NCBI GenBank assembly: GCA_021463195.1
Contig: JAJTXZ010000044.1
Coordinates: forward strand, 1-41,083
Reading direction: 5' to 3'
DNA from: Anaerolineae bacterium
GTDB lineage: Bacteria > Chloroflexota > Anaerolineae > UBA4142 > SHND01
DNA length: 41,083 nt
This document shows, piece after piece, positions 31,993-39,970 of the stretch. A program made the translations under genes and the position numbers. Under the pieces are notes generated by a model that had not been told where the DNA came from, did not search any database, and saw only the letters and a program-made list of their open reading frames with translations. Positions within the stretch are counted from its first letter, which is position 1. Every line of letters begins with the position of its first letter.

Positions 31993-33393
31993 CTATGCTC
32001 CGACAATTTTTTGGCGGATGACTTGGAACAAGCGCTCTTGCACCACTTCGAGCGGAATCTTGGCGATGAGTTCGTCAAAAAAACCTTCGGTGAACAAGCG
32101 CTCCGCTTCGGGGCGCGGGATGCCGCGCGCCATCATATAAAACACCGCCGCCTCTTCAATGGGGCCCACCGTCGCGCCGTGCGTGCAGCGCACATCATCC
32201 GCTTCGATTTCCAATTCGGGAATCGAGTCCGCATGCGCGGTGCGCGCGAGCAGCAGATTGCGATTTTGCTGATACGCGTCCGAATGCTGCGCGTCGGGAT
32301 TGATGCGAATGAGACCGCGGAACGCGGAATAGGCCTTGTCTTTGAGCGCGCCCTTGTACAACAAATCGCTTTTGCCGTTCGGGACGAGATGATTTTGGAA
32401 CGTATGTTGGTCAAAATGTTGCTGCTGGTCGCCAAAGAAAAAGCCGAGCATTCGCGCATTCGCGCCCGAACCTTCGATGCGCGAATCCAAGAATGCTTTG
32501 GTCACCGCGCTGCCCAACATGCCCGCGAGCCACGTTAAATTTGTGTCGCGTTCGAGAATCGCGGTTTGCGAGGTAAAGTCCCACACATTGTACGCCCAAT
32601 CCTGCAAATTGAAATATTGCAAGTTGGAATTGGGCTTGAGAATCAATTCGACCGCGCGGCTGCCAAAGCGCTGCGCTTCGTTCGCGCGCGAACCGAAATC
32701 TTCGATTAATTTGACGGACGCGCCTTGTTCCAAAATCACCAGCGAGTGCGTGAACAATCCCACATTCGGCGCGTCAAAATACGCGAGCGTATCAATGGGT
32801 TGTTCGATGATCACGTCGCGCGGAACATACAAAAAGGTTCCGCCGTTCCAAAACGCGCCGTGCAGCGAGGCGAATTTCAAATCGCCAATCGTATCGTTGT
32901 AGCCCTGATGTTCGGTGATGCCGTGTTCGTTCACATGCCGCGCGTACCGATTTTCGGCGAGCGTGACCGCGCGCGTCATGAAATGTTCGCGCACGAGGTC
33001 GGGATGTTCGCGCAGCGCGGTGTTCATGTCGCATAAAATCACGCCGCGTTTTTGGTATTCGTCTTTTAATTGCGCGAATGCGTCGCGTCCGTTATGCGTG
33101 ACCAGCACGCCTGCCGCGTCTTGATTGTCCGCGAGACCCTGAAATTCCGCCGGCAACTGCGCCGGCGACCACGTTGAATTTTCCAATTCAAACGGTATTA
33201 CAGTCTCGAGGCGCAAGTCTTGTAACGGCGTGCGCCGCCACAATTCATCATTCGAGGCGGGCATTGGCGTTTCGTTATAAACATGCCACGCTTCCAAACG
33301 CCGCGCGCGCATCCAGTCCGGTTCGCCGTTCGCGCGTGATAACGCTTCGAGCGCGTCTTTGTGAAATCCCGCTAATGTTTTTATTTCAGCCAC
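31993..33393 (-). CDS. sufD: Fe-S assembly protein SufD
   Basis: A 466-residue SufB/SufD family member. It shows [12 protein letters not shown] near the N-terminus, the right-handed beta-helix core, and C-terminal [29 protein letters not shown] with the conserved Cys-x-His. Start is GTG at 33393, with GGAGG 11 bases upstream. SufD forms the SufBCD complex with SufB and SufC, whose genes lie 1.9 kb upstream on the same strand, separated by a plus-strand restriction-modification pair and a small SHOCT gene. In most suf operons these genes are contiguous. Confidence 0.93.
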   Translation of the reverse strand: MAEIKTLAGFHKDALEALSRANGEPDWMRARRLEAWHVYNETPMPASNDELWRRTPLQDLRLETVIPFELENSTWSPAQLPAEFQGLADNQDAAGVLVTHNGRDAFAQLKDEYQKRGVILCDMNTALREHPDLVREHFMTRAVTLAENRYARHVNEHGITEHQGYNDTIGDLKFASLHGAFWNGGTFLYVPRDVIIEQPIDTLAYFDAPNVGLFTHSLVILEQGASVKLIEDFGSRANEAQRFGSRAVELILKPNSNLQYFNLQDWAYNVWDFTSQTAILERDTNLTWLAGMLGSAVTKAFLDSRIEGSGANARMLGFFFGDQQQHFDQHTFQNHLVPNGKSDLLYKGALKDKAYSAFRGLIRINPDAQHSDAYQQNRNLLLARTAHADSIPELEIEADDVRCTHGATVGPIEEAAVFYMMARGIPRPEAERLFTEGFFDELIAKIPLEVVQERLFQVIRQKIVGA

Positions 33394-33422
33394 AGGTCAG
33401 AATGCCTCCGATAATTTTCCAG

Positions 33423-33451
33423 TTGATTGCTGTTCCTTGATTTGATAAAAT
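33423..33451 (+). promoter_or_regulatory. Promoter of the restriction-modification pair
   Basis: TTGATT (33423-33428) and TAAAAT (33446-33451) with a 17-base spacer. The predicted start near 33458 is within 2 bases of the ATG at 33460, so the mRNA could be leaderless. It overlaps the upstream region of the divergent sufD gene (start at 33393). Confidence 0.65.
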
Positions 33452-33459
33452 CACTCGCA

Positions 33460-33990
33460 ATGGATTTTGCGCGTGACCCCGTTCGGGTTGTGATTAGCGC
33501 CGAGATGCTGCATGCCGCTGAACTCGCCGCTTCGCTTTCGCATGTCAATCGCACGATTGCGTCGCCGGTGGATACGTTGACGGGCGCGTTGGGCGAATTG
33601 GTTTGGGCGCAATATTATTTTGGCGACTGGCGCAAACACAATCTGGTCAAAAATATCGGCAAGAGCGATTTTGCTCAAGTCGAAATCAAAGCGTCCGCGT
33701 TTCGTTTCAATCCCCGTTTGAATTTACTCGTTCGCGCGGATTATCACGCCAAACGCAAACCCAAATATTATGTCCAAGTCATTATTGATGTTGATCCGAA
33801 AAATCCGCGCATCGTTCCTGACACCAACGCGTTCATTTGCGGATTCGCCACCGGCGACGAAGTGGAACGCGCGCCGTTACGCGACGAGAAAAGCAAACGC
33901 GGCGGCGGCGCCGGATTTCGCACGAAATTTATTCCAATTTTAAAACTGCATCCCATTTCCGAACTGCCCAAGGATTTGAAACAATTCTAA
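33460..33990 (+). CDS. Putative restriction endonuclease (PD-(D/E)xK type)
   Basis: A 176-residue protein with a compact nuclease-like core: Glu46 in GALGELVW, Asp70 in IGKSDF, then VEIK with Glu75 and Lys77, and a following beta strand ([10 protein letters not shown]). This E...D...ExK arrangement is the PD-(D/E)xK nuclease pattern. It is followed, with a one-base TAATG overlap, by a DNA methyltransferase gene, as expected for a type II restriction-modification pair. No close family is recognised and the target site cannot be read. The ATG at 33460 is used; an upstream TTG is less likely given the promoter position. Confidence 0.75.
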   Translation: MDFARDPVRVVISAEMLHAAELAASLSHVNRTIASPVDTLTGALGELVWAQYYFGDWRKHNLVKNIGKSDFAQVEIKASAFRFNPRLNLLVRADYHAKRKPKYYVQVIIDVDPKNPRIVPDTNAFICGFATGDEVERAPLRDEKSKRGGGAGFRTKFIPILKLHPISELPKDLKQF

Positions 33991-34832
33991 TGGTCGAGCC
34001 AATTATCATTCAGCGGCAAAACAAAACCGCCAAGTTGTATTTGCAAGATTGCGTTCAAGGGATGCGCGAGCATTTGCGACCCAATTCGGTGAGTGTTATT
34101 GTCACTTCGCCGCCGTACAATCTCGGCATCAAGTATTCCAAATATGATGACACAATTTCACGCGAAAATTATTTGGCATGGATCCGCGAGTGGGCGAGCG
34201 TCGTAAAAAACGTTTTGGCGGACGATGGCTCGCTGTTTCTAAATATCGGCAGCAAACCGACTGACCCGCATGTGCCGTTTCGCGTCTTGCAAGTTCTCGA
34301 ACAAGAATTTGTTTTGCAAAATGCGATTCACTGGATTAAAGCGATTTCGATTGATAAAGAAAATGTCGGCGCTTATCCGAATATTCTTGGCGATATCTCT
34401 GTCGGGCATTACAAGCCCATCAATTCTCCCAGATTCCTAAACGACAATCACGAGTACGTTTTTCAGCTCACCCAGCGCGGCGACGTGAAACTGGACCGTT
34501 TGGCGCTTGGCGTGCCGTATCAGGACAAATCAAATATTAAACGTTGGCAAAGCAAACAAGATTTGCATTGTCGCGGCAACACCTGGTTCATTCCGTACGA
34601 GACGATTAAAAGCCGCGAACGAGACCGTCCGCATCCCGCGACCTTTCCGGTAAAACTGGCCGAAATGTGCATCAAATTGCACGGTATCTCACGCGCGCGC
34701 CTCGTTCTCGACCCGTTTCTCGGCATCGGTCAATCCGCCATTGCCGCGCTGAATTTGAAAAAAAATTTTGTCGGGTTCGAGATTGATAAAAATTATTTTG
34801 ACGAAGCCACGAGACGCGTGCGCCGATTGTAG
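33990..34832 (+). CDS. Site-specific DNA methyltransferase (beta class)
   Basis: A 280-residue amino-methyltransferase. The catalytic motif TSPPYN (39-44) comes first and the AdoMet motif DPFLGIG (241-247) with FVGFEID comes last, which is the beta-class order. The SPPY form is most often N4-cytosine, sometimes N6-adenine. The middle region (about 110-235) would hold the target recognition part. Start overlaps the nuclease stop (TAATG). It protects the host from the adjacent nuclease. The stop codon TAG runs straight into a GGGGCGAAGCA inverted-repeat element. Confidence 0.92.
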   Translation: MVEPIIIQRQNKTAKLYLQDCVQGMREHLRPNSVSVIVTSPPYNLGIKYSKYDDTISRENYLAWIREWASVVKNVLADDGSLFLNIGSKPTDPHVPFRVLQVLEQEFVLQNAIHWIKAISIDKENVGAYPNILGDISVGHYKPINSPRFLNDNHEYVFQLTQRGDVKLDRLALGVPYQDKSNIKRWQSKQDLHCRGNTWFIPYETIKSRERDRPHPATFPVKLAEMCIKLHGISRARLVLDPFLGIGQSAIAALNLKKNFVGFEIDKNYFDEATRRVRRL

Positions 34833-34896
34833 GGGCGAAGCACTTGCGCATTTATCTACAGGGCGAGTCATATACGCAATGCAAATGCTTCGCCCT
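34832..34896. repeat. Short inverted-repeat element (GGGCGAAGCA arms)
   Basis: GGGCGAAGCA (34833-34842) and TGCTTCGCCC (34886-34895) pair perfectly; pairing extends imperfectly over CTTGCGCATT and AATGCAAA. It abuts the methyltransferase stop codon and could end its transcript. Size and form suggest a small palindromic intergenic element. Confidence 0.7.
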
Positions 34897-34927
34897 TATG
34901 CATTTTTAATGTTCGTCCGTACAATCA

Positions 34928-34959
34928 ATCGCTCTCTCGTGTTGCGACGGGAGAGCGAT
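34928..34959 (-). terminator. Hairpin after the SHOCT gene
   Basis: ATCGCTCTC (34928-34936) and GAGAGCGAT (34951-34959) pair perfectly, 4 bases past the stop codon at 34964 on the minus strand. No T-run follows, so termination is a guess. Confidence 0.5.
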
Positions 34960-34963
34960 GTTC

Positions 34964-35188
34964 TTATGCCAAATCTTTTTTCATCTGCTCAAATTGTTCT
35001 TGGGTAAGTTCGCCTTTGGCATAGCGCGCTTTTAAAATGTCCAGCGGTGACTCGGCTATGCGCGCGCTTTTAGACATCATAACAAGCCGAACAATCACAA
35101 ATATCATTCCGCCCACAAGCGCAAGGAGCAAAAAACAAGATACAAGTTGCGCGAATATCCAAGGGAGATTGACGCCAATTTTTTCCAT
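34964..35188 (-). CDS. Small SHOCT domain membrane protein
   Basis: A 74-residue protein: one transmembrane helix (about 10-37, WIFAQLVSCFLLLALVGGMIFVIV), a basic stretch and a C-terminal SHOCT motif (about 47-74: SPLDILKARYAKGELTQEQFEQMKKDLA). SHOCT is a short helical tail found in many membrane or secreted proteins, thought to bind oligomers or partners. It sits between the RM pair and sufB with its own hairpins on both sides. No role in Fe-S assembly is known. Confidence 0.85.
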   Translation of the reverse strand: MEKIGVNLPWIFAQLVSCFLLLALVGGMIFVIVRLVMMSKSARIAESPLDILKARYAKGELTQEQFEQMKKDLA

Positions 35189-35208
35189 GGATGCTTGCCT
35201 CGCGCGCT

Positions 35209-35239
35209 AAAGAGGGATGAAAATCTTTCATCCCTCTTT
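35209..35239 (-). terminator. Hairpin after sufB
   Basis: AAAGAGGGATGAAA and TTTCATCCCTCTTT form a perfect 14-bp stem with loop ATC. It lies 9 bases past the sufB stop (35248). No long T-run follows on the minus strand, though the stem ends in TTT. Confidence 0.75.
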
Positions 35240-35247
35240 CTTTATTC

Positions 35248-36672
35248 CTAACCGACCGACCCTTCCATTTGCAAATTGATAAGGCGATTCAACTCGACCG
35301 CGAACTCCATCGGCAATTCTTTGGCGAGCGGTTCGATAAAACCGTTCACAATCATCGCCGACGCTTCGTTGTCCGTCAGACCGCGCGAAGTGAGATAAAA
35401 CAACTGCTCTTCGCCGATTTTGGAAACGGACGCTTCGTGTCCGATGGTCACATCGTTTTCTTGCACGTCAATATAAGGATATGTATCCGAACGCGAATGT
35501 TCGTCCAGCAACAGCGCGTCGCACTGCACTTTGGATTTGGAACCTTCCGCGCCGGGGTACACTTGCAGCAAGCCGCGATAAGAAGTGCGTCCGCCATCCT
35601 TGCTAATGGATTTGGAAATGATTTGCGAGGTGGTGTGCGGCGCGGCGTGAATGGCTTTGCCGCCCGTGTCTTGATGCTGGCCTTTGCCCGCCATTGCCAC
35701 GCTCAAGACTTCGCCATGCGCGCCTTTGCCGGTGAGATAGATGCTCGGATATTTCATTGTGAGCTTACTTCCGAGATTCGCGTCCACCCATTCCATCGTC
35801 GCGTCTTGATGCGCGACGGTGCGTTTGGTCACGAGATTGTACACGTTGGAAGACCAATTTTGAATTGTGGTATAGCGCGCGCGCCCGCCCTTCATGACCA
35901 AAATTTCGACGACGGCGCTGTGCAGCGAATTGGATGAATAAGTCGGCGCGGTGCAGCCTTCGACGTAATGCACGAACGCGCCTTCGTCCACAATAATCAG
36001 CGTGCGTTCGAACTGGCCCATGTTTTGGGTGTTGATGCGGAAATACGCTTGCAGCGGCATGTCCACATGCACGCCCGGCGGAACATAGATAAAAGAGCCG
36101 CCCGACCACACCGCGCTGTTCAGCGCGGCGAATTTATTATCGGCGGGAGGGATGATGGTGCCGAAATATTTTTTGAACAAATCGGGATGTTCTTTGAGCG
36201 CGGAATCGGTGTCGGTGAAAATGACGCCCTGTTTGGTCAACGAATCTTTGACGCTGTGGTAAACGACTTCGCTTTCGTATTGCGCGCCGACGCCGGACAA
36301 AAATTTTTGTTCCGCTTCGGGAATGCCCAATTTGTCGAACGTGTTTTTGATGTCCGCCGGCACTTCGTCCCAGTTGCGACCCTGCTTTTCGGCGGCGCGG
36401 ACAAAATAATAAATGTCGTTGAAATCAATCTCGTTGAGGTTGCCACCCCATTGCGGCATCGGCTTTTTGTAAAAAATGTCGAGCGAGCGATGGCGAAATT
36501 CGCGCATCCAATCCGGCTCGTTTTTCATCCACGAAATTTCTTCGACGATCTCGTGGTTCAATCCCTTTTTTGATTTGAACGCATAATTTTCAGGATCGAA
36601 GAAACCGTACTTTTCTTGATACGTGCTGCTGCTTGCGCCAAAATCAAATGCTACGTCTAATTGTTCAGCCAT
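35248..36672 (-). CDS. sufB: Fe-S assembly scaffold SufB
   Basis: A 474-residue SufB. Signatures: [78 protein letters not shown], and the C-terminal [28 protein letters not shown]. The conserved Cys for cluster/persulfide binding is in VEGCTAP. SufB with SufC and SufD builds clusters. GGAG lies before the ATG; a GACGAC-word spacer separates it from sufC upstream. Confidence 0.97.
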   Translation of the reverse strand: MAEQLDVAFDFGASSSTYQEKYGFFDPENYAFKSKKGLNHEIVEEISWMKNEPDWMREFRHRSLDIFYKKPMPQWGGNLNEIDFNDIYYFVRAAEKQGRNWDEVPADIKNTFDKLGIPEAEQKFLSGVGAQYESEVVYHSVKDSLTKQGVIFTDTDSALKEHPDLFKKYFGTIIPPADNKFAALNSAVWSGGSFIYVPPGVHVDMPLQAYFRINTQNMGQFERTLIIVDEGAFVHYVEGCTAPTYSSNSLHSAVVEILVMKGGRARYTTIQNWSSNVYNLVTKRTVAHQDATMEWVDANLGSKLTMKYPSIYLTGKGAHGEVLSVAMAGKGQHQDTGGKAIHAAPHTTSQIISKSISKDGGRTSYRGLLQVYPGAEGSKSKVQCDALLLDEHSRSDTYPYIDVQENDVTIGHEASVSKIGEEQLFYLTSRGLTDNEASAMIVNGFIEPLAKELPMEFAVELNRLINLQMEGSVG

Positions 36673-36689
36673 AATTCACTCCGTTACAT

Positions 36690-36769
36690 GACGACGGACG
36701 ACCGACGGCGGACAGCAGACGCTTGAATTTGTCGTCTGTCGTCTGCGGTCTGTTGTCCTTTTGCGGTCT
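36690..36769. repeat. Word-type spacer hairpin (GACGACGG/GTCGTCTG words)
   Basis: GACGACGGACGACCGACGG and GGACAGCAGACGC on the left pair imperfectly with GTCGTCTGTCGTCTGCGG and TCTGTTGTCC on the right. It fills the sufC-sufB gap; here a Shine-Dalgarno sequence (CGGAGTG) remains after the hairpin. Confidence 0.8.
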
Positions 36770-36776
36770 GTCGCCT

Positions 36777-37544
36777 TTATACCGTCTCTTTTAACACCCA
36801 CTCGTAACCTTGTTCTTCCAATTTTAGCGCGAGTTCTGGTCCGCCTTCGACGGCGATTTTGCCTTTGACCAGCACATGCACAAAATCGGGCTTGATGAAA
36901 TTCAAAATGCGTTGATAGTGCGTGATGATGAGGATGCCGAGATTCGGACCCTGCAGCGAATTAACGCCTTCGCTGACGATGCGCACGCCGTCAATATCAA
37001 GCCCCGAATCCGTTTCGTCGAGAATCGCGATTTCGGGTTGGAGAATCGCCATCTGCAAAATTTCCGCGCGCTTCTTTTCGCCGCCCGAAAAACCTTCATT
37101 CAAATAACGCGTCGCGAATGAATCATCCAATTTTAGCATCGCCATTTTTTCGCGCATCATTTTGCGAAATTCGGGAATCGCGATGGGTTTGAAATTGCCG
37201 TTCATGGTCGTTTTGCGTTTCGCGTTCAACGCGGTGCGTAAAAAGTTGGCGACGGTGACGCCGGAAACACTGTGCGGATATTGAAAGGCGAGGAACATGC
37301 CCGCGCGGGAGCGTTCATCGGGTTTCATTTCGAGGACGCTTTGCCCTTTGTACAAAATATCGCCTTGCGTGACGATATAATGCGGATGACCGAGTAGGGT
37401 GTTCGCTAACGTGGATTTGCCCGAACCGTTCGGGCCCATGACGGCGTGAACTTGGCCTTTGTCAATCGTCAAATTGACGCCTTTGATAATTTCTTTGCCT
37501 TCGACCTCGACATGAAGGTCGCGAATTTCTAAATCGTGAGCCAT
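36777..37544 (-). CDS. sufC: Fe-S assembly ATPase SufC
   Basis: A 255-residue ABC-type ATPase of the SufBCD complex. Walker A GPNGSGKST, Q-loop FLAFQYPHSV, signature SGGEKKR and Walker B AILDETDSGLD are all intact. The start is ATG 37544 (MAHDLEIRDLHV), with GGAGG about 9 bases upstream. It is the first suf gene on this strand; its upstream region holds a MITE-like element (37714-37917). The segment 37545-37713 is AT-rich and likely carries its promoter, but no clear boxes are seen. Confidence 0.97.
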   Translation of the reverse strand: MAHDLEIRDLHVEVEGKEIIKGVNLTIDKGQVHAVMGPNGSGKSTLANTLLGHPHYIVTQGDILYKGQSVLEMKPDERSRAGMFLAFQYPHSVSGVTVANFLRTALNAKRKTTMNGNFKPIAIPEFRKMMREKMAMLKLDDSFATRYLNEGFSGGEKKRAEILQMAILQPEIAILDETDSGLDIDGVRIVSEGVNSLQGPNLGILIITHYQRILNFIKPDFVHVLVKGKIAVEGGPELALKLEEQGYEWVLKETV

Positions 37545-37713
37545 GCGTGGAATTTCCTCCGGAATTTTCAAAAGTCCAGCGCGCGACCAAGCTGTCGCGG
37601 CTATGACAAATCAATTCTAATCGCGCGAGTTTAAAAGAATATAAGAATGGCGAAAGGTTTATAAAAATCGCGTTAGAGTTGTGAAGAAAGACGCAATGCT
37701 CATTTAAATAGAA

Positions 37714-37917
37714 TAGACTTTATGCTAAATAGGCTAGCTCATCGAATTGAATTCGACGGCAAAACAAAGCGTTCAAAAAAACAACGTAAATGCTGAACAA
37801 TGTTCAATGGGCATTGTTTTTTCTTGATCTTTGTTCAGGCGTGGAATTCAATTCCATGATGCGTCGCGTCATTCCCAAAATGCCCGCTTTCAAATTTCTT
37901 ATTTCGCATAAAGTCTA
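37714..37917. mobile_element. MITE-like element, 204 bp, with terminal inverted repeats and TA flanks
   Basis: TAGACTTTATGCTAAATA (37714-37731) and TATTTCGCATAAAGTCTA (37900-37917) are inverted copies with one mismatch. The outermost TA on both sides can be a duplicated TA target, as made by IS630/Tc1-mariner transposases. The inside holds no coding frame, but has TGAACA-A-TGTTCA (37794-37806), a 7-bp hairpin AACAATG/CATTGTT and two GAATT-N-AATTC palindromes (37744-37754 and 37842-37852 area). It lies between sufC and the CPBP gene, whose stop codon falls inside the right repeat. No transposase is in the window. Confidence 0.7.
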
Positions 37918-38787
37918 ATGAACTAAAATGCTTCGCGAGCTCCACGCTTGCCGCGCGAGCCATCCCAACGCGCCGAGTCCAATCAAGTGAATGCCAACGC
38001 TCCACACCAGCGCCGCCGTGTCGCCGTTCGTCGCGCTTAACACGAGCAGTAGTATTCCGAAATCGCGCGCGACGTCAAAACATTGATGCGCCCAGCCCAC
38101 CAAAGGAACGCTTGCGGTTTTGAACCACAGCCAACCCATTGCCGCGCCAAACAAAATATTCGAAAGCGCCAACGCGAGCGTGATGGTCAAAACATTCGCG
38201 CCGAACGTATCCAGAGAGAGCTCATTTTGAGATGCCACAAGAATGAGCGGCGCAATCACGACAGGCAAATGCCACAGCCCGCGCACGATTCCCGAAATCA
38301 CCACCGCGCCGATTTTTCCAAACGACGGCGCGAGCAGCGGCAAAAGATACGCGCACCAACCCAATTCTTCGCCCATCCCCGCGAGCCAGCCGAGCGTCAA
38401 ACCGCCGATGAGAATTAGCCACAAGTACGACGCGAACGGATTGCGGACCGCCAATTCGTTCGGCGCTTCCCATGCGCCCGCCGCAAGCGAAACGCCGCGC
38501 AAGACCAAAACTACCGCCGCGATTGCGAAATAATAACGCGCGTGGCTCCATTTCCAGACAGGGCGCAGCGCGTGATCAAAGCGTCGCCACATCACGAACG
38601 CGGCGAGCGCGGGGCCAGCCATTCCCAAAAAATGTCCGAACATTCCTACAACGGCTACAAGTGACGCGTCGAATTGATGCGCGAACGTTGGAATGAACCA
38701 AACGTCCAGCGCGAAAAAAATCGCCCACGAATACGCGAACGCGACCAGCGCGAAAAGCAGGGTGTGTCCGAGCGCGCGGCTTTTCAT
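37915..38787 (-). CDS. CPBP family intramembrane metalloprotease
   Basis: A 290-residue multi-pass membrane protein with about seven to eight hydrophobic helices. The CAAX-protease/bacteriocin-processing motifs are GMGEELGWCAYLLP (the Glu-Glu pair), VRGLWHLPVV (with His) and the late AHQCFDVA. The ATG at 38787 overlaps the stop of the DUF4386-like gene upstream (ATGA). The C-terminus (SSRSILVH, TAG at 37915-37917) ends exactly at the edge of the MITE-like repeat, so the natural tail may have been replaced. Substrate unknown; such proteases process peptides or prenylated proteins. Confidence 0.88.
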   Translation of the reverse strand: MKSRALGHTLLFALVAFAYSWAIFFALDVWFIPTFAHQFDASLVAVVGMFGHFLGMAGPALAAFVMWRRFDHALRPVWKWSHARYYFAIAAVVLVLRGVSLAAGAWEAPNELAVRNPFASYLWLILIGGLTLGWLAGMGEELGWCAYLLPLLAPSFGKIGAVVISGIVRGLWHLPVVIAPLILVASQNELSLDTFGANVLTITLALALSNILFGAAMGWLWFKTASVPLVGWAHQCFDVARDFGILLLVLSATNGDTAALVWSVGIHLIGLGALGWLARQAWSSRSILVH

Positions 38788-39410
38788 TTTGCCCGCCATA
38801 GAAAAACGCCGAGCCATACTGCCCACACCGCGCCGAGAATTAAAACGCCGAGCGCGAGAAACGGCACGAGACTCACCGCGCCGACCACCAACCCAAGCCA
38901 ACATAGCCCGCGCGGCAGCAATCCGCTCTTGAGCGCCGCCCAATTCACCAGCAGATACCAAACGCCGTTCGCCACGATGACGGCGAGTCCCAACAGCCCG
39001 ATGATGCCATTGAGCGCGTTCCCCGTGTTGGGATCGCTCGCCGAAAAATTCGCGGCTTGCGAAACAGCAAAAATGCTCAACACGGCATTGACGAGCAGCA
39101 AGCCGACCGCGAGGAAACCGAACGCTGTCGCCACGCGCAGTAACGTCGGCGCGGCGTCGCGCAAGCGTTTCCAGAGGACGACGATGAGAATGCTCGCAGT
39201 TGCCGCCGACACGAATTTCAAGAGGTCTTGGGCGAGCAGCGGCATTGGGTTAGCAATGGCAAGCGCGGCGAGTTGCTGCGGGTCGCTCAGCGCGCCGAGT
39301 CCGATGAACGCGACAGCGACGAGAAGCGATGCGCCCGCCGTGAACGCATTGACGAATGCGGCGATGCTGCCCGTTTTTTCAAGACGTGGTTGGGGTGTTT
39401 GCGCGGTCAT
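38784..39410 (-). CDS. DUF4386-like integral membrane protein
   Basis: A 208-residue protein with six probable membrane helices (about 22-45, 60-80, 85-105, 118-140, 150-170, 182-205). The pattern GSIAAFVNAFTAGASLLVAVAF, LLRVATAFGFLAVGLLLVNAVLS and GLLPRGLCWLGLVVGAVSLV resembles DUF4386. ATG at 39410 is supported by AAAGGAGCG. It overlaps the CPBP protease gene by 4 bases, so both are made together; the pairing suggests a joint membrane role of unknown kind. Confidence 0.78.
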   Translation of the reverse strand: MTAQTPQPRLEKTGSIAAFVNAFTAGASLLVAVAFIGLGALSDPQQLAALAIANPMPLLAQDLLKFVSAATASILIVVLWKRLRDAAPTLLRVATAFGFLAVGLLLVNAVLSIFAVSQAANFSASDPNTGNALNGIIGLLGLAVIVANGVWYLLVNWAALKSGLLPRGLCWLGLVVGAVSLVPFLALGVLILGAVWAVWLGVFLWRAK

Positions 39411-39429
39411 TTCTGCGCTCCTTTGCCTC

Positions 39430-39669
39430 ATGGCTCATGGCTTGATTACCGATTCGTTTTCGGAAAAACAATTGTTAGTTGCTTTGGGAACGAGTGATGA
39501 GTTGTTGCCGGACGGACAGCATTTTGCAGGCGCGGTTGTGCGCGAAGAATACATCGAGGGAATTTTAATTGCAGATGCAAATGGACGCAATATTTTTTCG
39601 CGCAGCGATAGGGCGGTGTCAAAATCAGTCAGACCCCAAATGTTTTCGCCGCGCTACGCGACTCAATAA
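39430..39669 (+). pseudogene. Possible gene remnant, 79 codons
   Basis: An open frame from ATG 39430 reads MAHGLITDSFSEKQLLVALG, then a plausible protein-like stretch (DELLPDGQHFAGAVVREEYIEGILIADANGRN) before losing character at SKSVRPQMF. There is no ribosome site and no complete domain. It looks like a fragment of a decayed gene. The surrounding 39411-39970 holds no intact gene, only this fragment, a second one on the other strand and two inverted repeats. Confidence 0.35.
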
Positions 39670-39692
39670 GCGATCTCGTTCAAAAACATTTG
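39637..39692. repeat. Inverted repeat in the decayed stretch
   Basis: CAAATGTTTT (39637-39646) and AAAACATTTG (39683-39692) pair perfectly with a 36-base loop. It lies near the end of the 39430-39669 fragment. Confidence 0.6.
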
Positions 39693-39703
39693 AGATCTTG
39701 GCA

Positions 39704-39823
39704 TCACCGCGACTTTGACAACGCCTTACCCGTCTCTTGGTTATACCAGCGTCCGTGCGCGAAATACAAGCCCATGTTCTGCGCATCGTGCAGATGGAAA
39801 TTCAGGTTCGGCGGGAATTGCAT
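39704..39823 (-). pseudogene. Possible gene remnant, 39 codons
   Basis: A short minus-strand frame, MQFPPNLNFHLHDAQNMGLY then FAHGRWYNQETGKALSKSR, has protein-like composition and ends in TGA. No ribosome site or start context is convincing. It may be the tail of a lost gene. Confidence 0.3.
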
Positions 39824-39833
39824 ATAGCCCCTG

Positions 39834-39885
39834 ACACGCGATCACACACGATGCTACTCGATTCGCGCGCTGCGTGATCGCGTGT
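39834..39885. repeat. Perfect 12-bp inverted repeat
   Basis: ACACGCGATCAC (39834-39845) and GTGATCGCGTGT (39874-39885) pair exactly around a 28-base loop. It lies in the gene-poor stretch before the last gene's terminator. Confidence 0.7.
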
Positions 39886-39941
39886 TGCCACGGATCATGA
39901 CCGAAACTTTCTCTATGCATTGAATTTACACGAATTAAAAA

Positions 39942-39968
39942 CCAGACACGAATTTTTTCTTTGTCTGG
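39942..39968 (-). terminator. Terminator of the last gene
   Basis: CCAGACA (39942-39948) and TGTCTGG (39962-39968) pair, followed on the minus strand by TTTTTAATT; it lies 2 bases after the stop codon at 39971. Confidence 0.75.
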
Positions 39969-39970
39969 CT

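Noticed and set aside
9483-36769. Word-type spacers as ordinary rho-independent terminators
   Set aside because: Most lack a T-run, lie inside operons, and several include the start region of the next gene.
38674-39429. Long plus-strand frame running through 38674-39669
   Set aside because: Most of it is antisense to the DUF4386-like and CPBP genes; only the part after 39430 lies in otherwise empty DNA and was kept as a possible remnant.
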